Assembly: GCA_900317925.1 (NCBI GenBank)
Contig: ONIQ01000002.1
Location: 1 to 64,000, forward strand
Reading direction: 5' to 3'
From: an uncultured Bacteroidales bacterium
GTDB lineage: Bacteria > Bacteroidota > Bacteroidia > Bacteroidales > UBA932
DNA length: 64,000 bases
Under the pieces are notes generated by a model. It was not told where the DNA came from. It was given only the letters and a program-made list of their open reading frames with translations, and ran no database searches. How positions within the stretch are numbered: the first letter of the stretch is position 1; the number at the start of each line of letters is the position of its first letter. A program made the position numbers and the translations under genes. Of this stretch, positions 46,601 through 55,958 are shown piece after piece.

Positions 46601-47641
46601 CTATACCTCGATCGCGGAATCGAATTCGCGAAGGAAGCGGAGATCGTTTTCGAAGTAATGGCGCAGGTCGTTTACCTGCCACTTGAGCATGGCGATGCGT
46701 TCGATACCCATACCGAAGGCAAAGCCGCTGTATTTCTTGGAATCGATGCCGGAGGCCTCCAGCACGTTCGGGTCAACCATGCCGCAGCCCATGATCTCCA
46801 GCCAGCCGGTGCCCTTGCAAATGTTGCAGCCCTTGCCGTGGCAGATGTTGCAGCTCACGTCAATTTCCGAAGACGGTTCCGTGAACGGGAAATAGGACGG
46901 CCGCATGCGGATCTGCGTATCGGGACCGAACATTTCGCGGGCGAACAGGAGGATGGCCTGCTTCAGGTCCGCAAAGGTCACATTTTCATCGATATACAGG
47001 CCTTCCACCTGGTGGAAGATGCAGTGAGCGCGGGCGGAAATGGCCTCGTTGCGGAACACGCGTCCCGGGCAGATAACCCGGATGGGAAGGTCCATTTTCT
47101 CCATGGCGCGGACCTGTACGGACGAGGTATGCGTACGCAGCAGCAGCGGATTGATGTGTCCGGCCGATACGAAGAACGTGTCCTGCATGTCGCGGGCAGG
47201 GTGGTTCGGCGGGAAGTTCAACGCTTCGAACACGTGGTAATCGTCCTCAATTTCAGGGCCTTCCGCCACGTCGTAACCGAATTTGCGGAAAATGTCCACA
47301 ATCTCCTGCCGGACGATGGAAACCGGGTGACGGGACCCCAGCGGCTGCGGCTCGCCCGGCATGGTCAGGTCTTCGAGGGAGCCGTTGTCGGCGGCAACCG
47401 TCTCCGTAGCGGCTTTCAGCTGCTCGATTTTGGCGGTGGCGGCCTGCTTCAGCTCGTTCAGGACGCGCCCGAACTCCCGTTTCATATCCTTGTCCACGTT
47501 CCGGAACTCCTCGAACAGGGCCGTAATCTCTCCCTTCCGGCCCAAGAAACGCACGCGTGCTTCTTCCACCTGCTTCTGGGTCTGGCACTTGAGATCGTTC
47601 AGTTGATTGAACAACGCATCAATCTTCTCTTTCGTTACCAT
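46601..47641 (-). CDS. pheS: Phenylalanyl-tRNA synthetase alpha subunit
   Basis: A 346-residue catalytic subunit. An N-terminal coiled coil (about residues 1-90) binds tRNA-Phe. The class II core shows DDYHVFEALNFPPNHPARD, RTHTSSVQVRAM (motif 2 region) and GCGMVDPNVLEASGID (motif 3 region). pheT is not adjacent. It lies 17 bases downstream of a small exported protein gene and ends convergently with the TPR regulator (three-base gap). Confidence 0.96.
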   Translation of the reverse strand: MVTKEKIDALFNQLNDLKCQTQKQVEEARVRFLGRKGEITALFEEFRNVDKDMKREFGRVLNELKQAATAKIEQLKAATETVAADNGSLEDLTMPGEPQPLGSRHPVSIVRQEIVDIFRKFGYDVAEGPEIEDDYHVFEALNFPPNHPARDMQDTFFVSAGHINPLLLRTHTSSVQVRAMEKMDLPIRVICPGRVFRNEAISARAHCIFHQVEGLYIDENVTFADLKQAILLFAREMFGPDTQIRMRPSYFPFTEPSSEIDVSCNICHGKGCNICKGTGWLEIMGCGMVDPNVLEASGIDSKKYSGFAFGMGIERIAMLKWQVNDLRHYFENDLRFLREFDSAIEV

Positions 47642-47658
47642 ATCTATTTGACTTTTAA

Positions 47659-48087
47659 TTATTTCTGTTTAATGGCAGCCTGTCTCGCCGCCCGTTTTTC
47701 GCGGGCTTTCTGTTCCCGTCCCGCACCGCTTTTCAGGTATTTGGCCCACTGGCTGTCGTCCAGCACGCGATGGAAGGAATCATAGATCCGCTGCATCCAT
47801 TTGTCGCGGGCACCCTCGTACAGGGCGTTGTTTTCGACCTTTCGGGCTTGCAGGGCCTCAAATTCCTCCTGCATGGCCCGGTAGTCGTGCGTAAGGATGG
47901 AATCTACATAAAACACCTGCCAGGATTCCAGCTTGAGGGTACTCTCATAGCGTTCCACTTCCTTCTCGATAAATTCGTAGAACTTCTTCTCCTTCTCTTC
48001 CGGGGTCAGCTGCTCCTGTGCAGACAGGGCGGGCGTCATCCCGAAACAGAGGGCCAGAACCAGCAATATTTTCAGATACCGTTCCAT
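47659..48087 (-). CDS. Small exported protein of unknown function
   Basis: A 142-residue protein with signal peptide (LSAQ cleavage near residue 23) and an otherwise helical, highly charged body (EKEKKFYEFIEKEVERYESTL...), ending in a strongly basic tail rich in Arg, Lys and Ala. There are no cysteines after the leader. ATG 48087 is preferred because it starts the signal (MERYLK); an ATG at 48105 would add MNFFVR. It shares the mRNA with pheS, to judge by spacing. Function unknown. Confidence 0.65.
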   Translation of the reverse strand: MERYLKILLVLALCFGMTPALSAQEQLTPEEKEKKFYEFIEKEVERYESTLKLESWQVFYVDSILTHDYRAMQEEFEALQARKVENNALYEGARDKWMQRIYDSFHRVLDDSQWAKYLKSGAGREQKAREKRAARQAAIKQK

Positions 48088-48104
48088 ACGAACAAAAAAA
48101 TTCA

Positions 48105-48112
48105 TAGATTTG
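48105..48112 (+). promoter_or_regulatory. -7 box for the C69 dipeptidase
   Basis: TAGATTTG, 53 bases before the chosen ATG (48166) and 14 before the alternative ATG at 48127. Confidence 0.4.
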
Positions 48113-48165
48113 TATTCTGATAGTATATGAGCGACAAAAATAGTGAATTCTTAGAAAAGAAAAAA

Positions 48166-49965
48166 ATGAAAAGAAAATCAGCCTGTTGTATCCTCTCTGT
48201 CCTGGCGCTTGTTTTTGTAGCGGAATGGCGTGCCGACGCCTGCACCAACATCATCATTTCCAGCGGTGCCAGCAAAGACGGATCGTGCCTGGTTTCCTAT
48301 GCTGCCGACTCCCATTCGCTGTATGGTGAACTCTATTTCCGGCCGGCGGCCGATTACGCCCCCGGGACCATGCTGAAGATTTACGATTGGGATACGGGCC
48401 GGTATCTGGGCGAAATCGCCCAGGTAGAGCACACCTTCAAAACGGTGGGCAACATGAACGAGCACCAGCTCATCATCACGGAAACCACCTACGGCGGCCG
48501 CGAGGAACTGCTGGACCGCCGGGGCATCATCGACTACGGTTCACTCATCTATATTACCCTCCAGCGGGCCAAAACCGCCCGCGAGGCCATTCAGATCATC
48601 GTGGACCTGGCCAACGAATACGGCTATGCCTCCGAGGGGGAGACTTTCTCCATCGCGGACAAGAACGAAGCCTGGGTCATGGATTTGATCGGGAAAGGCA
48701 TGAACATCCGCAACGGCGTCAACGTGGACAAGGGTATCGTATGGGTGGCCCGCCGCGTTCCGGACGGCTACATCTGCGCCCATGCCAACCAGGCCCGTAT
48801 CGGGAAATTCCCGCTGAACGATCCGGAGAACTGCCTCTATGCCAAGGACGTGATTTCCTTTGCCCGCAAGAAAGGCTATTTCCAAGGGGAAGACGAGGAT
48901 TTCGACTTTGCCAAAGCCTATGCCCCGTGGGATTTTGAAACCACCCGTGCCTGCGACGCCCGTGTCTGGAGCGCCTATAACCTCCTGTGCAACGGCTGGT
49001 TTACCTATACGGAAGAAAGCGGCCGCATCCTGACGAAAGATGCCTACACCTATGTGGATTATGCCCTGGGCTATGACCTGGAAAACCGGATTCCCCTCTT
49101 TGTGAAGCCCAACCACAAGGTGGGCGTGAAGGATCTGGCCAACGCCATGCGCGACCATTTCGAAGGAACGCCCATGGATATGACACAGGATATCGGAGCC
49201 GGCGGAAACGGCCTTCCCTACCGTTGGCGCCCCATGCGGTTCGCCAGCGGCGGGAAACGCTACCTGAACGAGCGGGCCATTGCCACCCAGCAGACCGGCT
49301 TCTGGATGGTAGGACAGGCCCGTCCCTATCTGCCCGACGTGATTGGCGGCGTTCTCTGGTTCGGTACAGACGATGCTGCAACTTCTTATCTGACACCGAT
49401 TTACACCAATGTAAACAGCGTTCCCAACTGCTTCCGGGAGGGCAACGGAGACTTGCTGCACTATTCTGCAACGGCCTCGTTCTGGATCAACAACCGGGTC
49501 GCCAACGCCTGCTACAAGATGTATGACCAGATGGCCCCCTATGTGCGGGAGCGGGTAGATGATTTTGAGAACGAAGTCCAGCTGCGGCTGACCCACAACG
49601 ACGAGGAAGCCCTGAAACTGTATAACAAGATTGCCTTCAAGGCCCAGGAGCAGTACGAAAAGAACGGCAAGGTAAAGAACGATTACTTTGTGTCGCTCCG
49701 CCGCCAGCTGACCCGATTCTCGACGGAAACGGCCCAGAACCAGTTCCAGGCCTGGGTCAAACTGGAAGAGACCCTGTTGGTGAAGTTTATTGACGGCAAT
49801 GTGAAGGCCCAGGACCGCGACGGGAATTTCCTGCACACGGAGCATTCCACGAAAATGCCGGCCAAGATGAAACACCCGGGCTATTCCGATAAATGGAAGG
49901 CGGCGGTGGCTGCCGACCATGGTGAGGTTTTGGTGATTCCGGAAAAGAAGAATGAAGATGAGTAG
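48166..49965 (+). CDS. Secreted C69-family dipeptidase (PipD-like Ntn hydrolase)
   Basis: A 599-residue exported peptidase. The signal peptide ends at ADA/C so that Cys26 (CTNIII) becomes the N-terminal nucleophile. This is typical of C69 dipeptidases, together with the adjacent SKDGSCLVSYAADSH segment and ETTYGGREEL. Start at 48166 gives a proper n-region (MKRK); the upstream ATG at 48127 would add 13 charged residues. It overlaps the S46 peptidase gene by 14 bases, so secreted dipeptidase and dipeptidyl-peptidase are made together. Confidence 0.88.
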   Translation: MKRKSACCILSVLALVFVAEWRADACTNIIISSGASKDGSCLVSYAADSHSLYGELYFRPAADYAPGTMLKIYDWDTGRYLGEIAQVEHTFKTVGNMNEHQLIITETTYGGREELLDRRGIIDYGSLIYITLQRAKTAREAIQIIVDLANEYGYASEGETFSIADKNEAWVMDLIGKGMNIRNGVNVDKGIVWVARRVPDGYICAHANQARIGKFPLNDPENCLYAKDVISFARKKGYFQGEDEDFDFAKAYAPWDFETTRACDARVWSAYNLLCNGWFTYTEESGRILTKDAYTYVDYALGYDLENRIPLFVKPNHKVGVKDLANAMRDHFEGTPMDMTQDIGAGGNGLPYRWRPMRFASGGKRYLNERAIATQQTGFWMVGQARPYLPDVIGGVLWFGTDDAATSYLTPIYTNVNSVPNCFREGNGDLLHYSATASFWINNRVANACYKMYDQMAPYVRERVDDFENEVQLRLTHNDEEALKLYNKIAFKAQEQYEKNGKVKNDYFVSLRRQLTRFSTETAQNQFQAWVKLEETLLVKFIDGNVKAQDRDGNFLHTEHSTKMPAKMKHPGYSDKWKAAVAADHGEVLVIPEKKNEDE

Positions 49966-52003
49966 AACTTTCAACCCGGCAAGGCTGTTCCTTGCCCTGA
50001 TGCTGTTGTTGGCGGCCGTCCCGGGCCGCGCCGATGAAGGGATGTGGCTGATCAACGCCCTGGATGCGGCTTTGGAGAAAAAAATGCAGGAACGCGGCTT
50101 GCTGCTGAACGCAAAAGACATTTACGATGCCGATGCGCCCGGCGCAACCCTCTCGGATGCCGTCATCGCCCTGGGATTCTATTGCACGGGCAGCATGGTG
50201 TCCGAGGAAGGCCTGCTCATTACCAATCACCATTGCGCTTTTGGCGATATCCACGCGCTCAGCACGCCCGAACATAACTATCTGGAGGAAGGTTTCTGGG
50301 CGATGACGCGCGCAGAAGAGCTCCCGGTTCCCGGAAAGCAGGTCTTTTTCCTGAAGAAGGTGCTGGACGTCACCGATGAGGTGGCCGCCCTGAAACAGGA
50401 AATGCTCGCGCAGGGACAGGCCATCGGAGGCAGAAAGCTGTCTTTCGTCATGGAAAAACGCTACAAGGAGCAGACGGGCCTGGAGGCCTCGTTGAACGCC
50501 ATGTGGGCGGGCGAGAAATACTATATGATGCTCTATCGGGAATACACGGACCTTCGCCTGGTGGCGGCGCCGCCGGTCAGCATCGCCGCTTTTGGCGGGG
50601 ACGAAGATAACTGGGAGTGGCCGCAGCAAAAATGCGATTTCACCCTGTATCGCCTGTACGAGAACGACGCCCCCTATCGGCCCGAAAAATGGCTTAAAAT
50701 TGCCCCGGAGGGCGTTCGGGAGGGAGACTATACCATGGTGATCGGCTATCCCGGCCGCACCCGCCGTTACGCCTCCTCCTATGAAGTAGAGAACACGGCA
50801 ACCTTGTCGCACCCCATCACGACCCGCATCCGCAAGGGACAGATGGCCATCATCAACCGATGGATGGAGGCCGATCCGGCCCTTCGCCTGAAGTATTCCG
50901 ATACGTATTTTTCCCTAAGCAATGTCCAGGAGCTGAACGAGGGCGAGATGCTGTGCTGGCGCCGTTTCGGCGTGGTGGAGCAGAAACGCCGGGAAGAGAA
51001 GCGGCTGCAGGCATGGATCGATGCGGATCCGGCGCGCAAGGCCCGCTGGGGAAACCTGCTGAAGGAAACGGATTCCCTCATCCGCCGGAACGCCATGGTC
51101 GAGGCCAACCGGATCTACTTCCGTGAAACCTTGTTCCGCGGGATGATCCTCACCCGCAGCATCATGCGGATGGGAAATGCCAGGGACAAACAGGAGGAAT
51201 TCCGCCGTGCCTTGGCGGAAACCGACCCCCGTGTGGAACATGATCTGCTGGTCTATTCGTCCTCGGAATACTTTGCCGGCGTGGATTCTTCCTTCTACGG
51301 ACCCTATCAGCGCGAGTTGATGCAACAGTTCCACGGCGACGTCACCGCCTTGGCCGAATATCTCTGGGACCAGACCTTCTTTACCCGCCCCGAAACGGTG
51401 GTAACCCGGGAGCTGTATGAAAACGACCCGCTGGTCCGCTTTGTGAAAGATGTGGGAGCCGGCACGTTCAATGAACGGAATCATTCGCTCAAGAACCGCA
51501 ACCAGCTTTCCGACCTGGGCAAAGAATATACTCGGGCCCTCTACGCCATGCGCCAGGAAATGGGCATTCCCCAGTATCCGGATGCCAATTCCACCATGCG
51601 CCTTTCGTACGGCCGGGTGGGATCCCTGGAGCCGTGGGACGGCGTTCATTGTTCCTGGAAATCCACGGTCCGCGGCCTGGTAGAGAAACGGGATGTGTCC
51701 CGGCACGATTTTGCGTACGACGACAAGTTTGCCGCCGTCCTGGCCGGCGCGAAGCAAGACATGGTTGTCAACTTCCTCACGGACAACGATATAACGGGAG
51801 GAAACTCCGGCTCTCCGGTGCTGAACGCCCGGGGCGAACTGGTGGGTCTGGCCTTTGACGGGAACAAGGAATCCCTGGCCAGCGACGCCATGGTCGTTCC
51901 CGGGTATAACAAGTGCGTGTGCGTAGATATCCGCTATGTCCTCTTTGTCCTGTCCGAGTATGCAGGACTGAAGGATCTGGTGCGGGAGCTGACGCAGGAG
52001 TAG
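49952..52003 (+). CDS. S46-family dipeptidyl-peptidase (DPP7/DPP11 type)
   Basis: A 683-residue serine exopeptidase removing dipeptides from peptide N-termini in the periplasm or at the surface. Signal peptide to about residue 27 (GRADEGMW). The chymotrypsin-like triad shows His in TNHHCAF (His93/94) and Ser at about residue 619 in GGNSGSP, with a helical cap inserted between. The LAFDGN segment after the serine seems closer to DPP11 (Asp/Glu-specific) than DPP7, but I am unsure. It is likely to act with the upstream C69 enzyme to give free amino acids. Confidence 0.93.
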   Translation: MKMSRTFNPARLFLALMLLLAAVPGRADEGMWLINALDAALEKKMQERGLLLNAKDIYDADAPGATLSDAVIALGFYCTGSMVSEEGLLITNHHCAFGDIHALSTPEHNYLEEGFWAMTRAEELPVPGKQVFFLKKVLDVTDEVAALKQEMLAQGQAIGGRKLSFVMEKRYKEQTGLEASLNAMWAGEKYYMMLYREYTDLRLVAAPPVSIAAFGGDEDNWEWPQQKCDFTLYRLYENDAPYRPEKWLKIAPEGVREGDYTMVIGYPGRTRRYASSYEVENTATLSHPITTRIRKGQMAIINRWMEADPALRLKYSDTYFSLSNVQELNEGEMLCWRRFGVVEQKRREEKRLQAWIDADPARKARWGNLLKETDSLIRRNAMVEANRIYFRETLFRGMILTRSIMRMGNARDKQEEFRRALAETDPRVEHDLLVYSSSEYFAGVDSSFYGPYQRELMQQFHGDVTALAEYLWDQTFFTRPETVVTRELYENDPLVRFVKDVGAGTFNERNHSLKNRNQLSDLGKEYTRALYAMRQEMGIPQYPDANSTMRLSYGRVGSLEPWDGVHCSWKSTVRGLVEKRDVSRHDFAYDDKFAAVLAGAKQDMVVNFLTDNDITGGNSGSPVLNARGELVGLAFDGNKESLASDAMVVPGYNKCVCVDIRYVLFVLSEYAGLKDLVRELTQE

Positions 52004-52006
52004 TTC

Positions 52007-53215
52007 CTACAAATCTTCTTGGGAAAAGAGGCGGGTGTCAGGGGCTCCCGCCATTCCTGTGCATGCCTGGAAGTGAAGCAGTTTCTTTTTGAAGGCTTCG
52101 TTGTTGACGGCCGCTTTGTCCTTACACAGATCGCCGACCAGCAGGGCCTTGTGCCCTTTGGGGAAGGCGACAATATCAAAGGTTTCGCCGCTGGCAGGGT
52201 TCCACCAGCCTTCTGCCGAAACATAGCCCTCTTCCTGCACGAGTTTGTCGCGGAAATAGCGCTGGGCCAGCAGCTTGCTGTTGTTTTCGGTCTGGGCTGC
52301 GCCGCCGGCGTGCAGGAACCACCAGAGCAGCTGCAACGGCTGGATTTCGAACCGGACAAGGTTGCGGGCCCCCTCTTTTGCAAACGGGGGACGCGTCTTC
52401 TTCACCAGGCCATAATCCTCTTCCAGCCGGGCCAGGTGGCCGCCCACGTTCATGCCCATGCGTTCCTGGATCTGGGGAGCCGATTGACACCCCTCTGCCA
52501 GCAGGGAAAGGATGGATGCGTACACCGGGGTCAGGGATCCCAGCGTCCGGGCCAGGAGGTTTTTCCCAAGGTGTGATACCGGTGATGCCGGATCCAGCGA
52601 GTCTGTCCGGATGCGGTCGGCTGTGTTGGCCTCCCGGTCCAGCAGCCAGCCGATGTATTGCGGCACACCCCCGGAAGCCGCATACAAGGCAAGGGCGTCC
52701 TCCCCGGTTGCCTCGGGGTTGGAACGGGTGAGCAGCTCGCGGGTTTCGCGGATGGTAAACGGGTCGATTTTCAAGTGCGTGTCCACCGTGTTCGGCTGTC
52801 CGAAATGGAAGTTCCGGGAAGAGGAAAGCAAGCACAGGAACAGGACGGTTTTCCGCTTGCGGTCATGGGCCAGCGCCGCCAATCTGGCCAGCGCTGCCGG
52901 GGCCGACGTTTCCAGCCGATCTACGTTTTCGATCACGAGGATCAGGTGCTCCTCCTCCGCTTTTCGGAACAGGAGATCGAAGCTCTCGTCCAGGGTTCCG
53001 GCGCCCATGTTCAGCTGTTGAGCCATGAGTTTTTCGGTCTGCATTTCCGCGTCGATCCACAGGATTTTGCGGCCTTTCAACGCCTCTTGTACCAGGCTTT
53101 TCTTGCCGATTCCATCGGGTCCCGTGATTAGGGCCACGCGGGTGTGCTGTTCTTCGGAAAGCCACCGCAGACGGGCAATCTCTTGAATCTCTTTCTTTCG
53201 AAATGCAAACTTCAT
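52007..53215 (-). CDS. AAA ATPase of the archaeal-ATPase/DUF234 type
   Basis: A 402-residue STAND-like P-loop ATPase: Walker A GPDGIGKKS (32-40), Walker B LILVIENVD, a winged-helix segment in the middle (QSAPQIQERMGMNVGGHLARLEEDYGLVKK) and a C-terminal nuclease-like DUF234 domain (VSAEGWWNPASGETFDIVAFPKGHKALLVGDLC). Such proteins are widespread, often in variable regions; their role is unclear, and defence or DNA-related functions have been proposed. Here it sits between core genes with its own promoter inside a large palindrome. Three bases separate it from the convergent S46 gene. Confidence 0.8.
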   Translation of the reverse strand: MKFAFRKKEIQEIARLRWLSEEQHTRVALITGPDGIGKKSLVQEALKGRKILWIDAEMQTEKLMAQQLNMGAGTLDESFDLLFRKAEEEHLILVIENVDRLETSAPAALARLAALAHDRKRKTVLFLCLLSSSRNFHFGQPNTVDTHLKIDPFTIRETRELLTRSNPEATGEDALALYAASGGVPQYIGWLLDREANTADRIRTDSLDPASPVSHLGKNLLARTLGSLTPVYASILSLLAEGCQSAPQIQERMGMNVGGHLARLEEDYGLVKKTRPPFAKEGARNLVRFEIQPLQLLWWFLHAGGAAQTENNSKLLAQRYFRDKLVQEEGYVSAEGWWNPASGETFDIVAFPKGHKALLVGDLCKDKAAVNNEAFKKKLLHFQACTGMAGAPDTRLFSQEDL

Positions 53216-53247
53216 AATCTTGATAAAGAATTATATATAAAATATAA

Positions 53248-53307
53248 GCTTATTCCTATTAACTTATCTGTCGTTAGACAAAGATACAGATAAGAATAGG
53301 AATAAGC
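53248..53307. repeat. 60-base near-perfect palindrome at the ATPase promoter
   Basis: Left arm 53248-53271 and right arm 53286-53307 pair over 22 bp (GCTTATTCCTATT with AATAGGAATAAGC, then CTTATCTGT with ACAGATAAG), with a two-base AA bulge and a 14-base centre. The centre holds most of the -7 box of the ATPase gene, and the right arm fills the -33/-7 spacer. It could be an operator or a cruciform-type element. Read from clpB it is not followed by a T-run. Confidence 0.7.
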
Positions 53308-53310
53308 AAA
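53279..53310 (-). promoter_or_regulatory. Promoter of the AAA ATPase (TTTG-N20-TATCTTTG)
   Basis: Minus-strand TTTG (plus 53307-53310) and TATCTTTG (plus 53279-53286), spacing 20. The leader is about 60 nt. Embedded in the palindrome. Confidence 0.72.
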
Positions 53311-53330
53311 TTTTTCTGCGATCAGGCCGC

Positions 53331-55502
53331 TTAGGCGTTGCCCAGCAGCACCTCGCCGTTGGCCACATCGACCCGGATCGAAGAGTCCTTGCGGACCGTG
53401 CCGTCCAGGATGGCTTTGGCCAGCTGGTTCACCAGGTCCCGCTGTAGGAGTCGCTTGACCGGACGGGCGCCGTAAGCGGGGTCGTAACCGTGCTCTACCA
53501 TGTAGTCCTCGAAGGCCGGCGTAAAGGTGAGCGTCACGTTGTCTTCGGCCAGCCGCTTTGTCAGTTCGTCCATCTGGATGTGAAGGATGTCGCGGATGTC
53601 GTGCCGCGTGAGCGGTTCGAACATGATGGTCTCGTCGATTCGGTTCAGGAACTCCGGACGGACGGTCATTTTCAGCACGTCCATCACCTGCTTCTTGCAC
53701 TCCTCCAGCAGCTCGTGCCGGCGGGCGATGATGTTCATGTCGGCCGAAGGGTCGCCCGTGGTTTCGGGCAGGCGCTCCATGAATCCCTGGATGATGTCGG
53801 AACCCACATTCGAGGTCATGATGAGGATGGTGTTCTTGAAGTCCACCGTGCGTCCCTTGTTGTCCGTCAGACGACCGTCGTCCAAGACCTGCAGCAGGAT
53901 GTTGAATACGTCCGGGTGGGCCTTTTCAATCTCGTCCAGCAGCACCACCGAATAGGGTTTGCGCCGCACGGCCTCGGTGAGCTGTCCGCCCTCGTCGAAT
54001 CCCACGTATCCCGGAGGGGCGCCGATGAGCCGGCTCACGGTATGCCGCTCCTGGTATTCGCTCATGTCGATACGGGTCATCATGTTCTCGTCGTTGAACA
54101 GGAACTCCGCCAGCGCTTTGGCCAGTTCCGTCTTGCCCACGCCCGTGGTACCCATGAAGAGGAAGGAACCGATGGGGCGCTTTTCGTTGCTCAGGCCCGC
54201 CCGGTTGCGCCGGACGGCATCTGCAACAGCCTGGATGGCCGTTTCCTGGCCCACGACACGCTTGTGCAGCTCGCTCTCCATCCGCAGCAGTTTCTCCTTT
54301 TCGCTTTCCAGCATCCGTTTCACGGGAATGCCGGTCCATTTGGCCACCACCTCGGCCACGTCTTCCGGCGTAACCGATTCAGTAACAATGGGATCTTCGA
54401 TAGCCGCCTGGCGGGCGGTCAGGTCATCGATCTGCTTCTGGGCCGCGGCAATCTTGCCATAGCGCAGTTCCGCCACCTTTCCGTAGTCTCCCGCGCGCTC
54501 GGCCGCTTGCGCCTCAATCTTATAATCTTCTATCTGCTGGCGGGCGTTCTGCAGGTCGCGCAGGATGTCCTTTTCGTTGTTCCACCGCTGCATCAGTTCT
54601 TCCCGCTTCGCATTCAGCTCTTTCAGTTCCGCGTCAATCTTTTCCATCTTCAGGGAAACGCCCTCGCGTTTGATGGCTTCCTTTTCAATTTCCAGCTGAC
54701 GGATCCGGCTGTTCAGGTCGTCGATGGGTTCCGGGACGCTGTTCATCTCCAACCGCAGGCGGGAAGCCGCCTCATCGACCAGGTCGATGGCTTTGTCCGG
54801 CAGGAACCGGTTGGTGATGTACCGGTGCGACAGATTGACGGCCGCAATCAGGGCGTCGTCTTCGATGCGCACGCGGTGATGGTTTTCGTATTTTTCCTTC
54901 AGGCCCCGCAGGATGGCGATGCTTTCGGCGGGCGTAGGTTCGTCCACCATGACTTTCTGGAAACGGCGCTCCAGGGCCTTGTCTTCCTCGAAGTACTTCT
55001 GGTATTCATCCAGCGTGGTAGAGCCGATGGTACGCAGTTCGCCGCGCGCCAGGGCCGGTTTCAGGATGTTGGACGCATCCATTGCCCCGCCGCTGCGGCC
55101 CGCACCCACCAGGGTGTGGATCTCATCGATAAACAGGATGATTTCGCCGGCGCTGTCCACCACTTCCTTCACCACGCCTTTCAAGCGCTCCTCAAACTCG
55201 CCCTGGTACTTGGCGCCCGCGATGAGCGCGCCCATATCCAGGGAATAGATGGTCTTGCTTTTCAGGTTTTCCGGGACGTTCCCGTCCACGATTTTCTGGG
55301 CGATGCCTTCCGAAATGGCGGTCTTGCCCACGCCGGGCTCGCCCACCAGGATGGGGTTATTCTTGGTTCGGCGGCTCAGGATCTGCAGCACGCGACGAAT
55401 CTCTTCGTCCCGCCCGATCACCGGATCCAGCTTCCCCTTTGCGGCCATCTCGTTCAGATTCACCGCAAACTTGTTCAAAAATTGTAAATCCTTATTATTC
55501 AT
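53331..55502 (-). CDS. clpB: ClpB disaggregase lacking the N-terminal domain
   Basis: A 723-residue Hsp100 chaperone that unfolds aggregated proteins with DnaK. Two AAA+ modules are intact: Walker A GEPGVGKT (54-61) and GTTGVGKT (451-458), with arginine fingers and the M-domain coiled coil between (about 255-370). Full-length ClpB is near 860 residues; the missing ~140 are the N-domain. The protein begins just ahead of [12 protein letters not shown], like the short isoform made by internal initiation in E. coli. The 119 bases before the start are too few for an N-domain. A perfect AGGAGG seven bases upstream fixes the ATG. Confidence 0.95.
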   Translation of the reverse strand: MNNKDLQFLNKFAVNLNEMAAKGKLDPVIGRDEEIRRVLQILSRRTKNNPILVGEPGVGKTAISEGIAQKIVDGNVPENLKSKTIYSLDMGALIAGAKYQGEFEERLKGVVKEVVDSAGEIILFIDEIHTLVGAGRSGGAMDASNILKPALARGELRTIGSTTLDEYQKYFEEDKALERRFQKVMVDEPTPAESIAILRGLKEKYENHHRVRIEDDALIAAVNLSHRYITNRFLPDKAIDLVDEAASRLRLEMNSVPEPIDDLNSRIRQLEIEKEAIKREGVSLKMEKIDAELKELNAKREELMQRWNNEKDILRDLQNARQQIEDYKIEAQAAERAGDYGKVAELRYGKIAAAQKQIDDLTARQAAIEDPIVTESVTPEDVAEVVAKWTGIPVKRMLESEKEKLLRMESELHKRVVGQETAIQAVADAVRRNRAGLSNEKRPIGSFLFMGTTGVGKTELAKALAEFLFNDENMMTRIDMSEYQERHTVSRLIGAPPGYVGFDEGGQLTEAVRRKPYSVVLLDEIEKAHPDVFNILLQVLDDGRLTDNKGRTVDFKNTILIMTSNVGSDIIQGFMERLPETTGDPSADMNIIARRHELLEECKKQVMDVLKMTVRPEFLNRIDETIMFEPLTRHDIRDILHIQMDELTKRLAEDNVTLTFTPAFEDYMVEHGYDPAYGARPVKRLLQRDLVNQLAKAILDGTVRKDSSIRVDVANGEVLLGNA

Positions 55503-55509
55503 TGCATTT

Positions 55510-55515
55510 CCTCCT
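55510..55515 (-). promoter_or_regulatory. Strong Shine-Dalgarno of clpB
   Basis: AGGAGG on the minus strand, seven bases before the ATG. Most genes here lack such a site. An overlapping ATG-CAA-TGA mini-frame starts five bases ahead of the clpB ATG. Confidence 0.75.
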
Positions 55516-55621
55516 TTTTAACCGGGTGGTCAAAGGGCAAACGCAAGAGAAGCCAGCTGACCACGGGGTCAACCGGCTATCGTCCAAACTCTATTCCAAT
55601 AGGATTTACGCTGACAAAATG

Positions 55622-55945
55622 TCAGTCCTGGGAGACGGGGGTTCCAGGGAAAGCGGGCTGGCTTTCGGTGGCGACGTTCTCAATCTGGTCGGTCATATCG
55701 GTCTCCGTCGTGCGGCTTCCCAGCGTAAAGGAAGACACGATGCTGAGCACGAGGATGAAGGTTACCAGATACCAGGAGAATTTTTCCAGGATGTCGGCCG
55801 TCTGGCGGACGCCAAGCGTCTGGTTGGCGGAAACGAAGTTGCTGGCCAGACCGTCTCCTTTACCGTTCTGCAGAAGGACCACAAGGGTCAGCAGCACGCT
55901 TGCAAGCACGATCAGAACAACCAGCGTCGTAAAAATCCAATTCAT
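55622..55945 (-). CDS. secG: Preprotein translocase subunit SecG
   Basis: A 107-residue two-helix membrane protein of the SecYEG channel. Helix 1 (about residues 4-24) is followed by the conserved LLQNGKGDGLAS loop, and helix 2 (about 57-75) by a polar tail. Position downstream of the sigma-54 regulator, lptE and a TPR gene makes an envelope-biogenesis operon. Confidence 0.9.
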   Translation of the reverse strand: MNWIFTTLVVLIVLASVLLTLVVLLQNGKGDGLASNFVSANQTLGVRQTADILEKFSWYLVTFILVLSIVSSFTLGSRTTETDMTDQIENVATESQPAFPGTPVSQD

Positions 55946-55958
55946 ATCTTACTACTTA

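Noticed and set aside
52007..53215. DUF234 ATPase as part of a multi-gene defence island
   Set aside because: Both neighbours are ordinary housekeeping or peptidase genes and no nuclease, toxin or methylase is adjacent; only the palindromic promoter is unusual.
55503..55621. Frameshifted N-domain of ClpB upstream of its start
   Set aside because: The spacer to secG is 119 bases; an N-domain needs about 420.
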